A stretch of 7,248 bases of DNA from an uncultured Clostridia bacterium (GCA_944391895.1 CALXVF010000059.1:1-7248), one strand, 5' to 3'; positions 1 to 7,005 are shown, counted from the first letter of the stretch. A program made the numbers and translations. The notes: generated from the letters alone by a model not told the origin.

Positions 1-65
1 TTTAATCCTTGAACTACAATGTGATAATATTCTCCATTTAGTTTTCTTCTTGCATAACGAGGCAT
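1..65 (-). CDS. Y1-type (IS200/REP-associated) transposase, N-terminal fragment
   Basis: Twenty-one codons are visible before the left edge cuts the gene; the protein begins MPRYARRKLNGEYYHIVVQG. The pattern MPRxAR, then xxYHIxxQG, is the typical start of the Y1_Tnp (IS200-like, REP-associated tyrosine transposase) family. These are single-strand DNA transposases of the HUH class that act at hairpin-forming sequences. The catalytic HUH motif and tyrosine lie outside the window, so activity cannot be judged. The ATG at 65-63 has an excellent ribosome binding site (GAAAGGAGAA, 80-71). The gene lies downstream of RNase J on the same strand, with a long palindrome between them of the kind such enzymes can recognise. 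Family assignment rests on a short but distinctive N-terminus. Confidence 0.8.
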   Translation of the reverse strand, partial: MPRYARRKLNGEYYHIVVQGL

Positions 66-70
66 AATTT

Positions 71-80
71 TTCTCCTTTC
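71..80 (-). promoter_or_regulatory. Ribosome binding site of the Y1 transposase
   Basis: On the minus strand GAAAGGAGAA ends 5 bases before the ATG at 65-63. The AGGAG core is close to ideal and fixes the transposase start. Confidence 0.75.
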
Positions 81-104
81 AATTGTGCCCCCTCTATACA
101 ATTC

Positions 105-157
105 TTAAGTGTGTCCCTTTTGGTCGAGGTTCGACCAAAAAGGGGCGTCCCACTTGG
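105..157. repeat. Long imperfect palindrome (REP-like hairpin) between RNase J and the Y1 transposase
   Basis: The core stem pairs 115-127 with 131-144 around a 3-base loop (GGT, 128-130), with one bulged A at 141. It includes the exact inverted repeat TTTTGGTCGA/TCGACCAAAA. A basal stem AAGTG/CACTT (107-111 with 151-155) closes the structure across a small internal loop that can also form G-T pairs. The palindrome starts one base after the RNase J stop codon and ends about 40 bases before the transposase ATG. Neither side is followed by a T-run, so it is not a standard intrinsic terminator. It would still be transcribed at the end of the RNase J mRNA and could protect that 3' end. Y1 transposases recognise such hairpins, so I infer it is a transposon end or REP-type element. 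Confidence 0.75.
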
Positions 158-2095
158 TTATACTTCCATAATAATTGGTAAAATCATTGGATTTCTTTTT
201 GTTCTATCAAATATGAAGTCTCTTAAGTCATCTTTTAATGTTGATTTTATTGTTGACCAATCTCTTACATGTCTATTTTCTAAGTCGTTGATTTCTTCTC
301 TTATGAATGCTTTTACATCTTCCATTAAGTTTTCTGATTCTCTTACATATACGAATCCTCTTGAGATTACGTCAGGACCAGATACTATTTCTCCAGTTTG
401 GTTATCCATTGTCATTACTATAACAATTAAACCGTCTTGAGATAAGTGTTGTCTATCTCTTAATACTATATTTCCTACATCTCCAACACCTAATCCATCT
501 ACCATTACTCTTCCGGCAGGAACTGTTCCTGTGAATTTTGCTTCTTCTTCATTTAATTCTAGCACTCTTCCGTTATTTGTAAGGAATATATTTTCTTTTG
601 CTATTCCCATTTCTATTGCAGTATCTCTATGTGCCATTAATTGTCTATATTCTCCATGAACTGGTATGAAGTATTTTGGTCTAACTAATGCCATGATTAG
701 TTTTTGTTCTTCTTGACAAGCGTGTCCTGAAACGTGTACGTCTGCAAGTGCACTATATACTACTTCTGATCCTATTTTCATTAATTGATCTATTACTTTT
801 GATACTGATTTTTCATTTCCTGGTATTGGATTTGCTGATATTATTACTAAGTCGTTACTTGTTATTGTTACTTTTTTATGCTCTCCATTTGCCATTCTTG
901 TTAAGGCTGACATTGTCTCACCTTGGCTTCCAGTTGTCATTATAACTAATTGTTCATCAGTAAAATTTTTTATCATATCAATATCAATAAATAAATCATC
1001 TGGTGCGTCTATATAATTTAGTTCTCTTGCAGCTTCTATCATATTTATCATACTTCTTCCTGAAACTGCTATTTTTCTTCCAAATTTAACTGCTGAATTA
1101 ACTATTTGCTGAACTCTATGAACATTTGATGCAAATGTTGCAACTACTATTCTTTTTTTACATCCTTCGAACAAGTTATCAAATACTGGTCCAATAGATT
1201 TTTCAGACATTGTATATCCTTTTCTTTCTGAGTTTGTACTATCTGCAAGAAGTGCTAATACTCCATTATTTCCAATCTCTGCAAGACGTCCTAAGTCCAT
1301 TTCTTGTCCATCTATTGGCGTATAATCCACTTTAAAGTCTCCTGTGTGGATAACTGTTCCTGCAGGTGTATGAATAGCAAGCATTACAGCATCTGGTATA
1401 CTATGAGAACTTCTAATAAATTCTACTTTCATTTTTCCGAAGTTAACTGTATCTCCTTGGTTTACAACATTTAATTTTACACTATTTCTTAAATGATGTT
1501 CTTCTAATTTATGCTCTATTAATTTAGCAGTAAGTCTTGTTGCAAATATTGGCATATTTACTTGTTTTAATACATAAGGAATAGCTCCAATATGGTCTTC
1601 GTGACCGTGTGTTATAACTAATCCTTTTATTTTTTCTTTATTTTTTATTAAATATGTCACATCTGGTATTACTAAGTCTACACCTAACATATCGTCTTCT
1701 GGGAATTCTAGTCCACAGTCAACTAATACAATTTCATCTTCATATTCAAAAACAGTTATATTTTTTCCAATTTCGTCTAAACCACCTAATGCTATTATTT
1801 TTAAATTGCTCTTTTTAAATGAAAAATCTAATTTGTTTTCTAATTTATTTTCTATTCTATTTTCTGATTTGTTTTTATTTGTTCTTTTAGGATAAGATTT
1901 TTTTACTTTTTTCTCTTCATTTCCTTCTAATCCTAAGTCTATAAAATTGCTTCCTATTATTTTCGAATCTCTCCTTTCTTTATTTTCAATATCATTTTTT
2001 ATTTCTTTTTTATAATTCTTTTTATATCCGTTTTTTCTATCACTAACTTTTTTCTCTACTTTTTTTGTAGATATTTCCTTTGTGTTGTTGTTCAT
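158..2095 (-). CDS. rnj: Ribonuclease J (metallo-beta-lactamase/beta-CASP family)
   Basis: RNase J is a cytoplasmic 5'-3' exo- and endoribonuclease for mRNA decay and rRNA/mRNA 5' maturation. The 645-residue protein carries the metallo-beta-lactamase core from about residue 97 (IIALGGLDEIGKN), the zinc motif HGHEDHIG at 163-170 (H163, H165, D167, H168), SSHSIPDA with H231, and TGDFK with D253. The beta-CASP part has ADSTNSE (D285), ATFASNVHR (H326) and the late PVHGE motif (478-482). The last 140 residues or so form the usual C-terminal domain. The family is usually near 555 residues; the surplus is a Lys/Asn/Glu-rich low-complexity extension at 1-95. No Met lies between residues 1 and 136, so the extension is not a start-choice artefact. 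A GGGGGA ribosome binding site lies 13 bases upstream. The gene has its own consensus promoter at 2288-2316 and a structured leader. Confidence 0.97.
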   Translation of the reverse strand: MNNNTKEISTKKVEKKVSDRKNGYKKNYKKEIKNDIENKERRDSKIIGSNFIDLGLEGNEEKKVKKSYPKRTNKNKSENRIENKLENKLDFSFKKSNLKIIALGGLDEIGKNITVFEYEDEIVLVDCGLEFPEDDMLGVDLVIPDVTYLIKNKEKIKGLVITHGHEDHIGAIPYVLKQVNMPIFATRLTAKLIEHKLEEHHLRNSVKLNVVNQGDTVNFGKMKVEFIRSSHSIPDAVMLAIHTPAGTVIHTGDFKVDYTPIDGQEMDLGRLAEIGNNGVLALLADSTNSERKGYTMSEKSIGPVFDNLFEGCKKRIVVATFASNVHRVQQIVNSAVKFGRKIAVSGRSMINMIEAARELNYIDAPDDLFIDIDMIKNFTDEQLVIMTTGSQGETMSALTRMANGEHKKVTITSNDLVIISANPIPGNEKSVSKVIDQLMKIGSEVVYSALADVHVSGHACQEEQKLIMALVRPKYFIPVHGEYRQLMAHRDTAIEMGIAKENIFLTNNGRVLELNEEEAKFTGTVPAGRVMVDGLGVGDVGNIVLRDRQHLSQDGLIVIVMTMDNQTGEIVSGPDVISRGFVYVRESENLMEDVKAFIREEINDLENRHVRDWSTIKSTLKDDLRDFIFDRTKRNPMILPIIMEV

Positions 2096-2108
2096 AAATT
2101 TCTATTTT

Positions 2109-2113
2109 CCCCC
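2109..2113 (-). promoter_or_regulatory. Ribosome binding site of RNase J
   Basis: GGGGGA on the minus strand lies 13 bases before the ATG at 2095-2093, which is longer than ideal and off the AGGAGG consensus. It sits only 5 bases after the 3' foot of a 10-bp stem-loop (2119-2144). A bound protein or stacked structure there could therefore affect ribosome access. Confidence 0.5.
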
Positions 2114-2118
2114 ATTCT

Positions 2119-2144
2119 GCAAATTTTTTCTCGCAAAAATTTGC
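2119..2144 (-). other. 10-bp stem-loop just upstream of the rnj ribosome binding site
   Basis: The exact inverted repeat GCAAATTTTT / AAAAATTTGC has a 6-base loop (GCGAGA in the transcript). It is A/U-rich but perfectly paired, and it ends 5 bases before the GGGGGA site. It is followed by AGAATGGGGG, not a U-run, which argues against a terminator. Confidence 0.6.
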
Positions 2145-2287
2145 GTATATTATTTGTATTTAATTATACGTTCAAAAAAGATAGTCTTTAGCGTCCAAAC
2201 TACCTAAAATTATTCAATTAATCTCTTCTCTTCAAACATTATAAATAAATCTCTTCTTTATCCATTGTCGGATAACAACTGTTTATT

Positions 2288-2316
2288 ATTATAAAGGAAA
2301 ATGGCGAAATTGTCAA
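2288..2316 (-). promoter_or_regulatory. Consensus sigma-A promoter of rnj
   Basis: On the minus strand TTGACA (2316-2311) and TATAAT (2293-2288) are both perfect matches to the housekeeping consensus, with an exact 17-base spacer (2310-2294). Transcription should start near A2282 or A2280. The promoter lies between the SNF2 stop codon and rnj and gives rnj its own transcription independent of the SNF2 operon. Confidence 0.85.
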
Positions 2317-2320
2317 GATA

Positions 2321-2383
2321 GCACACTATTCAAACAAATCCAAGTATGAAAGAAATGTGGCACACTATTCAAATAAATCCAAG
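2321..2383. repeat. Direct repeat copying the 3' end of the SNF2 gene
   Basis: A 24-base unit occurs at 2321-2344 and again at 2360-2383 with one mismatch (C2335 versus T2374), at a period of 39 bases. On the minus strand the 2360-2383 copy covers the last codons and stop of the SNF2 gene (LDLFE, stop). The second copy repeats the same codons and stop. Because 39 is a multiple of three, the second copy is in the same reading frame behind the first stop. It ends 4 bases before the -35 box of the rnj promoter. Confidence 0.9.
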
Positions 2384-5300
2384 ATTTCTTTCTTTGACAT
2401 CTGACTTATGAATGTTTCCTCTGTAGAAAGTATATCTTTCGATAATTTTTCTTTTCTTTCTTGCATCTTATTTATTTTTTCTTCAATCGAATTGCTTGTA
2501 ATAAGTTTATATACTTGAACACTATTTTTTTGTCCTATTCTATATGCCCTATCAGTAGCTTGATTCTCACTTGACACATTCCACCATGGGTCATAATGAA
2601 TTACAACATCCGAAGATGTCAAATTAAGTCCAGTTCCTCCTGCTTTTAAAGAAATTAAAAATACTTTTACCGATGAACTATTATTGAATTCATCAACCAT
2701 TTCTATTCTTTGACCAACCGGCGTATTTCCTACTAATTTGAAATACTCAACATTTATTTTTTTCAATTCCTTTTCTAGTATTTCAAACATAGAAGTATAA
2801 CTAGAAAATATTAATATTTTATGTCCTGATGCTATTGCATCTACTACTAAATCTAAACACTGTCTCAATTTTCCACTATTTCCATTATAGTTTTCAATAA
2901 ATAGTCCTGGATGACAACAAATTTGTCTTAATCTTGTAAGCAACATAAGAATCTTAAATTTACTTTTTTCAAAACTATTTTTTTCTAAATCTTCCGCGAC
3001 TTCTTTTCTCGTTTGAGCTAAGTATGATAAGTATATCTTTTCTTGCTCTTTTTCCATCTCATTTTTCATAATTGTTATATTTTTTTCTGGTAACTCTGTT
3101 AAAACATCTTTTTTTACTCTTCTTAATATAAATGGACTTATTAATCTTTTTAATCTTTCTAAAGCTTCTTTATCTTCTAATTTCAATATTGGTTCTTCAA
3201 ACTTTTTCTTAAATTTATTATAATTGTACAAATATCCAGGCATTATAAAATCAAATATTGACCATAGTTCAGCTATTGAATTTTCTATTGGAGTACCTGT
3301 TAAAGCAAATTTTATCTCTCCGTTCAAACTTTTTAGTGATGTTGCATTTTGAGTTGATGCATTTTTTATATATTGAGCTTCATCAGCAATTATATATTTA
3401 AAATTTTTATTTTCATAATTTTCTATATCTCTTTTTAATAAATCATATGATGTAATTACTAAATCATAATTTTTATATTGATTCAACAAATCGTTTCTCT
3501 CTTCTGCTGTTCCTTTAATAATTAACACATTCATATTACTACACCATTTTTCAATTTCTGCCTTCCAATTAAGCACCAATGTACTTGGGCAAACAACTAT
3601 TGATGTCACTCTATTTTTTGTTTTTAATTGTGAGTGCAATAATGCAATAATTTGCAGAGTTTTTCCCAATCCCATATCGTCCGCAAGGATTCCTCCAAAC
3701 TTATGCGTTTCTAATGTTTTTAGCCATTTATATCCTACTTTCTGATAATCTCTTAATTTTTTCTCAAATTCATCATCAAGCTCTAGATTATCTGAAATTT
3801 CATTATTCTCTAAATTTTCTATAAGCTCAGTATATTGTTCATTTTTGGCTACAGTAAAATCATGATTAGAATCCATTAACTTTTCTAAGTAAAAACTCCT
3901 ATTTATAGGAAGATTTATTTTTCCTTCTTTTATATTACCATAATCGATATCTAAAATCGTTGCCATCTCATCTAATAAATTCAATTCTTTATTTTCTGTC
4001 AAATCTAAAAAGTCACCATTTTTTAACTTATGATATTTTTTCTTAATTTTATAATCCTTTAAAATATCTTTTATTTCATCCATATCTACATTTATTTTAG
4101 ATATATCCAATTCTAACAATCCATTATCTACTCGTATTCCAACATTAGTAATTTTAGGTTTCTTAATTTGTTTATTTTTAAATTTATCTGTTGCCAATAC
4201 TTCAAAATCATTCATGTATCCTTCAATTTTATATGACAAAAATGCATAAATATCATTTTCATTGCTCATCACAAATTCTTTTCTTCCAGAAATAAGTTTA
4301 AATCCGTCAACAAATAATCTTTTTATAACCTCTTTTTCAGCAGGTATGTCTCTAACTATCTCCTTCATATTATTCGACATCTCATATTCATCTTCTAGCA
4401 CATTAAACTCACTATCCATATAGCAAAACTTCAATTCTAATAAAATGTTACCTTCGTCATCTGTATCCAATAACATCTTAGAAGCTAATTTACTTACAAC
4501 TAATACTTTTTCTGAAATTTTTTTTGGTAATTTTTCATTATCAAAATATTGAATTTTTGTACAAACAAATCTTTCAAATTCTTCTAATTTATCTTCTGGA
4601 ATTAATATTTCATCTTCGTTTTCAAACAACTTAAATAGTTCTACATTATTTTTATCTTTATTTAGGACATAAATTTTACTCATATAAAAAACATATATTT
4701 TGTTGTTTGATTGTAAAATATTATAATCTGAAATATTTAGTTTAAATACATACTCCTCGCTTTCTTCACATTCATCATAATCGTCGAACCAACTTCCATA
4801 CCATAGCTTAAGCTTAGGAATCGCAACTTTTTCCTTTGATAAAGTACATCTTATATCTAATTTATCATCCGTAAATTGATATTTAAAGTTTCCATCATAT
4901 CTATTTAGAGAAATAATATCATTTTTTATAATATCTAAAAAATCATCTATCTTATCACCTGTAATATGAATAGTTTTATTAAAATTGCTATCCAATCCAT
5001 ACCTACTATATCTGTTATTATATTCTACCATTTCCGCATATTTAATAATAAAATCAAATAATTCTTGTGATTCATTTATAAAATTTTCTCTTTTAGGAAT
5101 AAAACATAATTGTTTTCCAAAATATATTTCTGTTTCATTTCGGTATGCTTCATAAAAATCAGAAATACTATTTAATACATACATTCTTGTTTGTCCTATC
5201 TTAAAAGAGATTCTTAATGTTTTTTCATCGCAAATTTCTAAATAAGGTTCTATCTTTATTGAAGTTGCTAAATTATTTGCTTTTAAATTTTTGCTCTCAA

Positions 5301-5832
5301 GCATTTCTTCATATATTTCTTCTAAATTAAGGTTACTCTCTGAATTTTCATTATAATCTTTTTTATATTTCTCCAGAATATTTATGCTTGAATAATATCT
5401 TCTTTCATATTCCCTTCTCTGTAGTTCTTGTTTCTGTCTTTCTTTTATTTCTTCTAATATTTTTCTTTTTTCCTCTATTCTTCTTTCTTCGAGCCTCTTT
5501 CTTCCGTCTGGTGTGCTAGCATAATGAGGTTCCTTAATTTCCATATAAGTAGCCAATATATGTTTACATAAATTTCCTTTGTAAAAGTCTTCACATGTAC
5601 ATGAGCACTTTTGCACTTCGTTGTTATATATTTCTATATTAGTAGTATAGTAATCATAATTGCCTTCTACATCAGCTTGAACTTTATAATTATTATCCTT
5701 ATCCAATACAACTTTTTCTATTTGTACATTTCCTTCATTAAATAACTTTTCTCCTCTTCTGTATCTATTTATATCGTATCTTTTGTTCAATTGAAGTGTT
5801 TCTAGTTCTAAATCTATTATATCAACTACCAT
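2365..5832 (-). CDS. SWIM zinc-finger SNF2-family DNA-dependent ATPase
   Basis: From the preferred start this is a 1155-residue protein. A SWIM finger lies near the N-terminus (C78, C80, C89, H91, with an extra C76). A charged Arg/Glu/Lys coiled coil covers about 109-150. A long region to about residue 685 probably includes the bacterial SNF2-associated domain. The SNF2 motor follows: RDYQ 694-697, DDMGLGKT 718-725 (Walker A), DEAQ 817-820 (motif II), TGTP 845-848, KAGGTGLNL from 1063 (motif V) and ATDRAYRIGQ 1092-1101 (motif VI). All ATPase motifs look intact. Such enzymes translocate on double-stranded DNA and remodel protein-DNA complexes; cellular targets of this bacterial group are poorly known. 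The ATG at 5832-5830 has AAAGGAG 8 bases upstream, whereas the one at 5856 has none. It lies 35 bases after the HD gene in a likely operon. No terminator is evident after its stop. Confidence 0.93.
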   Translation of the reverse strand: MVVDIIDLELETLQLNKRYDINRYRRGEKLFNEGNVQIEKVVLDKDNNYKVQADVEGNYDYYTTNIEIYNNEVQKCSCTCEDFYKGNLCKHILATYMEIKEPHYASTPDGRKRLEERRIEEKRKILEEIKERQKQELQRREYERRYYSSINILEKYKKDYNENSESNLNLEEIYEEMLESKNLKANNLATSIKIEPYLEICDEKTLRISFKIGQTRMYVLNSISDFYEAYRNETEIYFGKQLCFIPKRENFINESQELFDFIIKYAEMVEYNNRYSRYGLDSNFNKTIHITGDKIDDFLDIIKNDIISLNRYDGNFKYQFTDDKLDIRCTLSKEKVAIPKLKLWYGSWFDDYDECEESEEYVFKLNISDYNILQSNNKIYVFYMSKIYVLNKDKNNVELFKLFENEDEILIPEDKLEEFERFVCTKIQYFDNEKLPKKISEKVLVVSKLASKMLLDTDDEGNILLELKFCYMDSEFNVLEDEYEMSNNMKEIVRDIPAEKEVIKRLFVDGFKLISGRKEFVMSNENDIYAFLSYKIEGYMNDFEVLATDKFKNKQIKKPKITNVGIRVDNGLLELDISKINVDMDEIKDILKDYKIKKKYHKLKNGDFLDLTENKELNLLDEMATILDIDYGNIKEGKINLPINRSFYLEKLMDSNHDFTVAKNEQYTELIENLENNEISDNLELDDEFEKKLRDYQKVGYKWLKTLETHKFGGILADDMGLGKTLQIIALLHSQLKTKNRVTSIVVCPSTLVLNWKAEIEKWCSNMNVLIIKGTAEERNDLLNQYKNYDLVITSYDLLKRDIENYENKNFKYIIADEAQYIKNASTQNATSLKSLNGEIKFALTGTPIENSIAELWSIFDFIMPGYLYNYNKFKKKFEEPILKLEDKEALERLKRLISPFILRRVKKDVLTELPEKNITIMKNEMEKEQEKIYLSYLAQTRKEVAEDLEKNSFEKSKFKILMLLTRLRQICCHPGLFIENYNGNSGKLRQCLDLVVDAIASGHKILIFSSYTSMFEILEKELKKINVEYFKLVGNTPVGQRIEMVDEFNNSSSVKVFLISLKAGGTGLNLTSSDVVIHYDPWWNVSSENQATDRAYRIGQKNSVQVYKLITSNSIEEKINKMQERKEKLSKDILSTEETFISQMSKKEILDLFE

Positions 5833-5840
5833 CCTACTAT

Positions 5841-5847
5841 CTCCTTT
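5841..5847 (-). promoter_or_regulatory. Ribosome binding site deciding the SNF2 start
   Basis: AAAGGAG on the minus strand lies 8 bases before the ATG at 5832-5830. It falls inside the reading frame of the longer alternative start at 5856, which has no comparable site upstream. This favours the 1155-residue form over the 1163-residue one. Confidence 0.8.
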
Positions 5848-5867
5848 ATTTTTCATTAATTGCCCAT

Positions 5868-6926
5868 CTACAATTTAAAATCTAAGTATGCATATTTCTT
5901 TGTTTTGTAATTTAATACATTTTCTATCTCTTCTTTTGCACTATTTGAAATTTCATTTATTCTAACAAATTCGTTATCTTTCCTTACTAAAGGCACGATA
6001 TATCTCATCTTTGCCTTTATATTCAAACAGTATTTATCTTTTATATACTGCTCACTTTCTTTAAGTTCTTTTGCATTTCTCCATTTTTCAAAACACTCAA
6101 CCAAATTATCATCATTTGATTTTTCTATTTTATCAATAATATCTTTTTCAGATAATTCATATAAGTCTTCCATTGTTATTATGTTCTTTTCGTTCAATTT
6201 TTTTACCACATCTGCTAAAAATTGCATAGAAAATTTAACCTTATTTGATAAATATCCCATTGATAAAATACTCATATTATGCACAAATTTTTCAGCTAAT
6301 TCTATATTTTTAAAACCTAATTCTTGAATTCCATCTTCATCTTTTTGTACTTCTATATCTTCATAAACTTTTCTAATTCCTTCTAAATTCCATACTATAT
6401 CTCTTACTCCTAATCCATTTGAAAATGTATATTCTAGTCTATCTGCAGATAGTTTAGGAGTATCATTATCTGCAATTGGATAAATCTTATAATCATCTAC
6501 TTCTTCTAGTCTTATATTATCTTTTTCTAGTAATTTCATTATCTCTTTTGAATTGGCAATAATTTCCGTTGTTAATTCTTCTGTTGATTCTTGTTTTTCA
6601 TAATCTCCATTTAGAAAATCTATACAGTGCTTAAAACAAGGCGTAGCTATATCATGGAATAATCCAGCTAAAGTTTGCTTTTTGTCTTTCGTAAAATGCC
6701 ATATTATTAATGCAACTGCTACACTATGATCTAAGCTTGAATACCATCTATTAATATTCTTAAACATTTTCGTGTAATAACAGGCGCAAGTAACACTTAT
6801 TCCTTTTTGCTTTTGCATTTCTGGGGTATTTATATACTGAATTAAAAATTCTGGTATTTCTCCACCAGATAATATATCAAAATATTCTTTTATATCTTTG
6901 TCTAATTCTTCAAAATAATTTTTCAT
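5868..6926 (-). CDS. HD-domain phosphohydrolase, dGTPase/YwfO-like
   Basis: From the preferred start the protein has 352 residues. The metal-binding HD pattern is complete: DHS with H67, LFHDIATP with H91/D92, FKHCIDF with H100, and SADRLEY with D162. The spacing and the phrases LAGLFHDI, FKH and ADRLEY resemble the HD group that includes dGTPases, SAMHD1 and YwfO (COG1078-like), which hydrolyse nucleoside triphosphates. The true substrate cannot be read from sequence. The C-terminal half is helical and charged, with no signal peptide or membrane segment, so a cytoplasmic location is expected. The ATG at 6926-6924 has GAGGAG 6 bases upstream. The longer start at 6962 lies about at the predicted transcription start and is unlikely. 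It is the first gene of a probable operon with the SNF2 ATPase. Confidence 0.85.
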   Translation of the reverse strand: MKNYFEELDKDIKEYFDILSGGEIPEFLIQYINTPEMQKQKGISVTCACYYTKMFKNINRWYSSLDHSVAVALIIWHFTKDKKQTLAGLFHDIATPCFKHCIDFLNGDYEKQESTEELTTEIIANSKEIMKLLEKDNIRLEEVDDYKIYPIADNDTPKLSADRLEYTFSNGLGVRDIVWNLEGIRKVYEDIEVQKDEDGIQELGFKNIELAEKFVHNMSILSMGYLSNKVKFSMQFLADVVKKLNEKNIITMEDLYELSEKDIIDKIEKSNDDNLVECFEKWRNAKELKESEQYIKDKYCLNIKAKMRYIVPLVRKDNEFVRINEISNSAKEEIENVLNYKTKKYAYLDFKL

Positions 6927-6932
6927 TTTTTG

Positions 6933-6938
6933 CTCCTC
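6933..6938 (-). promoter_or_regulatory. Ribosome binding site deciding the HD-protein start
   Basis: GAGGAG on the minus strand lies 6 bases before the ATG at 6926-6924. It is in-frame coding sequence for the longer candidate starting at 6962, so the shorter 352-residue protein is preferred. Confidence 0.8.
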
Positions 6939-6967
6939 TTTCTGTTTTTTTAATTCTATCATACCAA

Positions 6968-6996
6968 ATTATATTTTTCCAGCTTATTTGTCCCAA
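6968..6996 (-). promoter_or_regulatory. Sigma-A type promoter of the HD-SNF2 operon
   Basis: TATAAT (6973-6968) is a perfect -10 box. TTGGGA (6996-6991) matches 4 of 6 bases of the -35 consensus at an exact 17-base spacing. Transcription would begin near 6961, giving a leader of about 35 nt to the ATG at 6926. No other promoter-like sequence was seen before the SNF2 gene. Confidence 0.65.
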
Positions 6997-7005
6997 TAAA
7001 TAAAG

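Larger units (their letters stand above)
2096..2282 (-). promoter_or_regulatory. Structured 5' leader of the RNase J mRNA
   Basis: From the predicted start of transcription (about 2280-2282) to the rnj ATG the leader is about 186 nt, long for a bacterial housekeeping gene. Three inverted repeats are visible, in transcript order. TTATCC/GGATAA (2275-2270 with 2263-2258, 6-base loop) begins within about 7 nt of the 5' end. CGTATA/TATACG (2170-2165 with 2149-2144) follows. GCAAATTTTT/AAAAATTTGC (2144-2135 with 2128-2119, 6-base loop) comes last, immediately before the ribosome binding site. The last two abut and share one base. A repeated AGAAGAGATT (2257-2248 and 2229-2220) also lies here. No U-run follows any stem, so I see no attenuator, and the stretch matches no riboswitch class I recognise. 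A role in autoregulation by RNase J is inference. Confidence 0.5.

Noticed and set aside
105..157. Palindrome as an intrinsic terminator of rnj
   Set aside because: No T-run follows the stem on either strand, so a REP-like element fits better, though it could still stabilise the 3' end.
111..440. Plus-strand open frame of 109 codons over the rnj 3' end
   Set aside because: It lies antisense to well-conserved RNase J codons, begins inside the palindrome, has no ribosome binding site and shows no recognisable domain.
748..945. Plus-strand open frame of 65 codons inside rnj, rich in Leu
   Set aside because: It is a shadow of the RNase J coding strand; the Leu-rich look comes from the composition of the antisense strand.
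2348..2392. Inverted repeat GAAAGAAAT/ATTTCTTTC as a terminator for the SNF2 gene
   Set aside because: The arms are A/T-only apart from two G/C pairs, the loop is 27 bases, part is coding, and no U-run follows; likely chance in A+T-rich DNA.
3398..3409. DEAQ in place of DEAH in motif II of the SNF2 ATPase
   Set aside because: DEAQ is common in bacterial SNF2 proteins and all other ATPase motifs are intact, so it is not a sign of inactivation.
5833..5867. Possible separate promoter between the HD and SNF2 genes
   Set aside because: Only 35 bases separate them and no paired -35/-10 boxes are visible; co-transcription is simpler.
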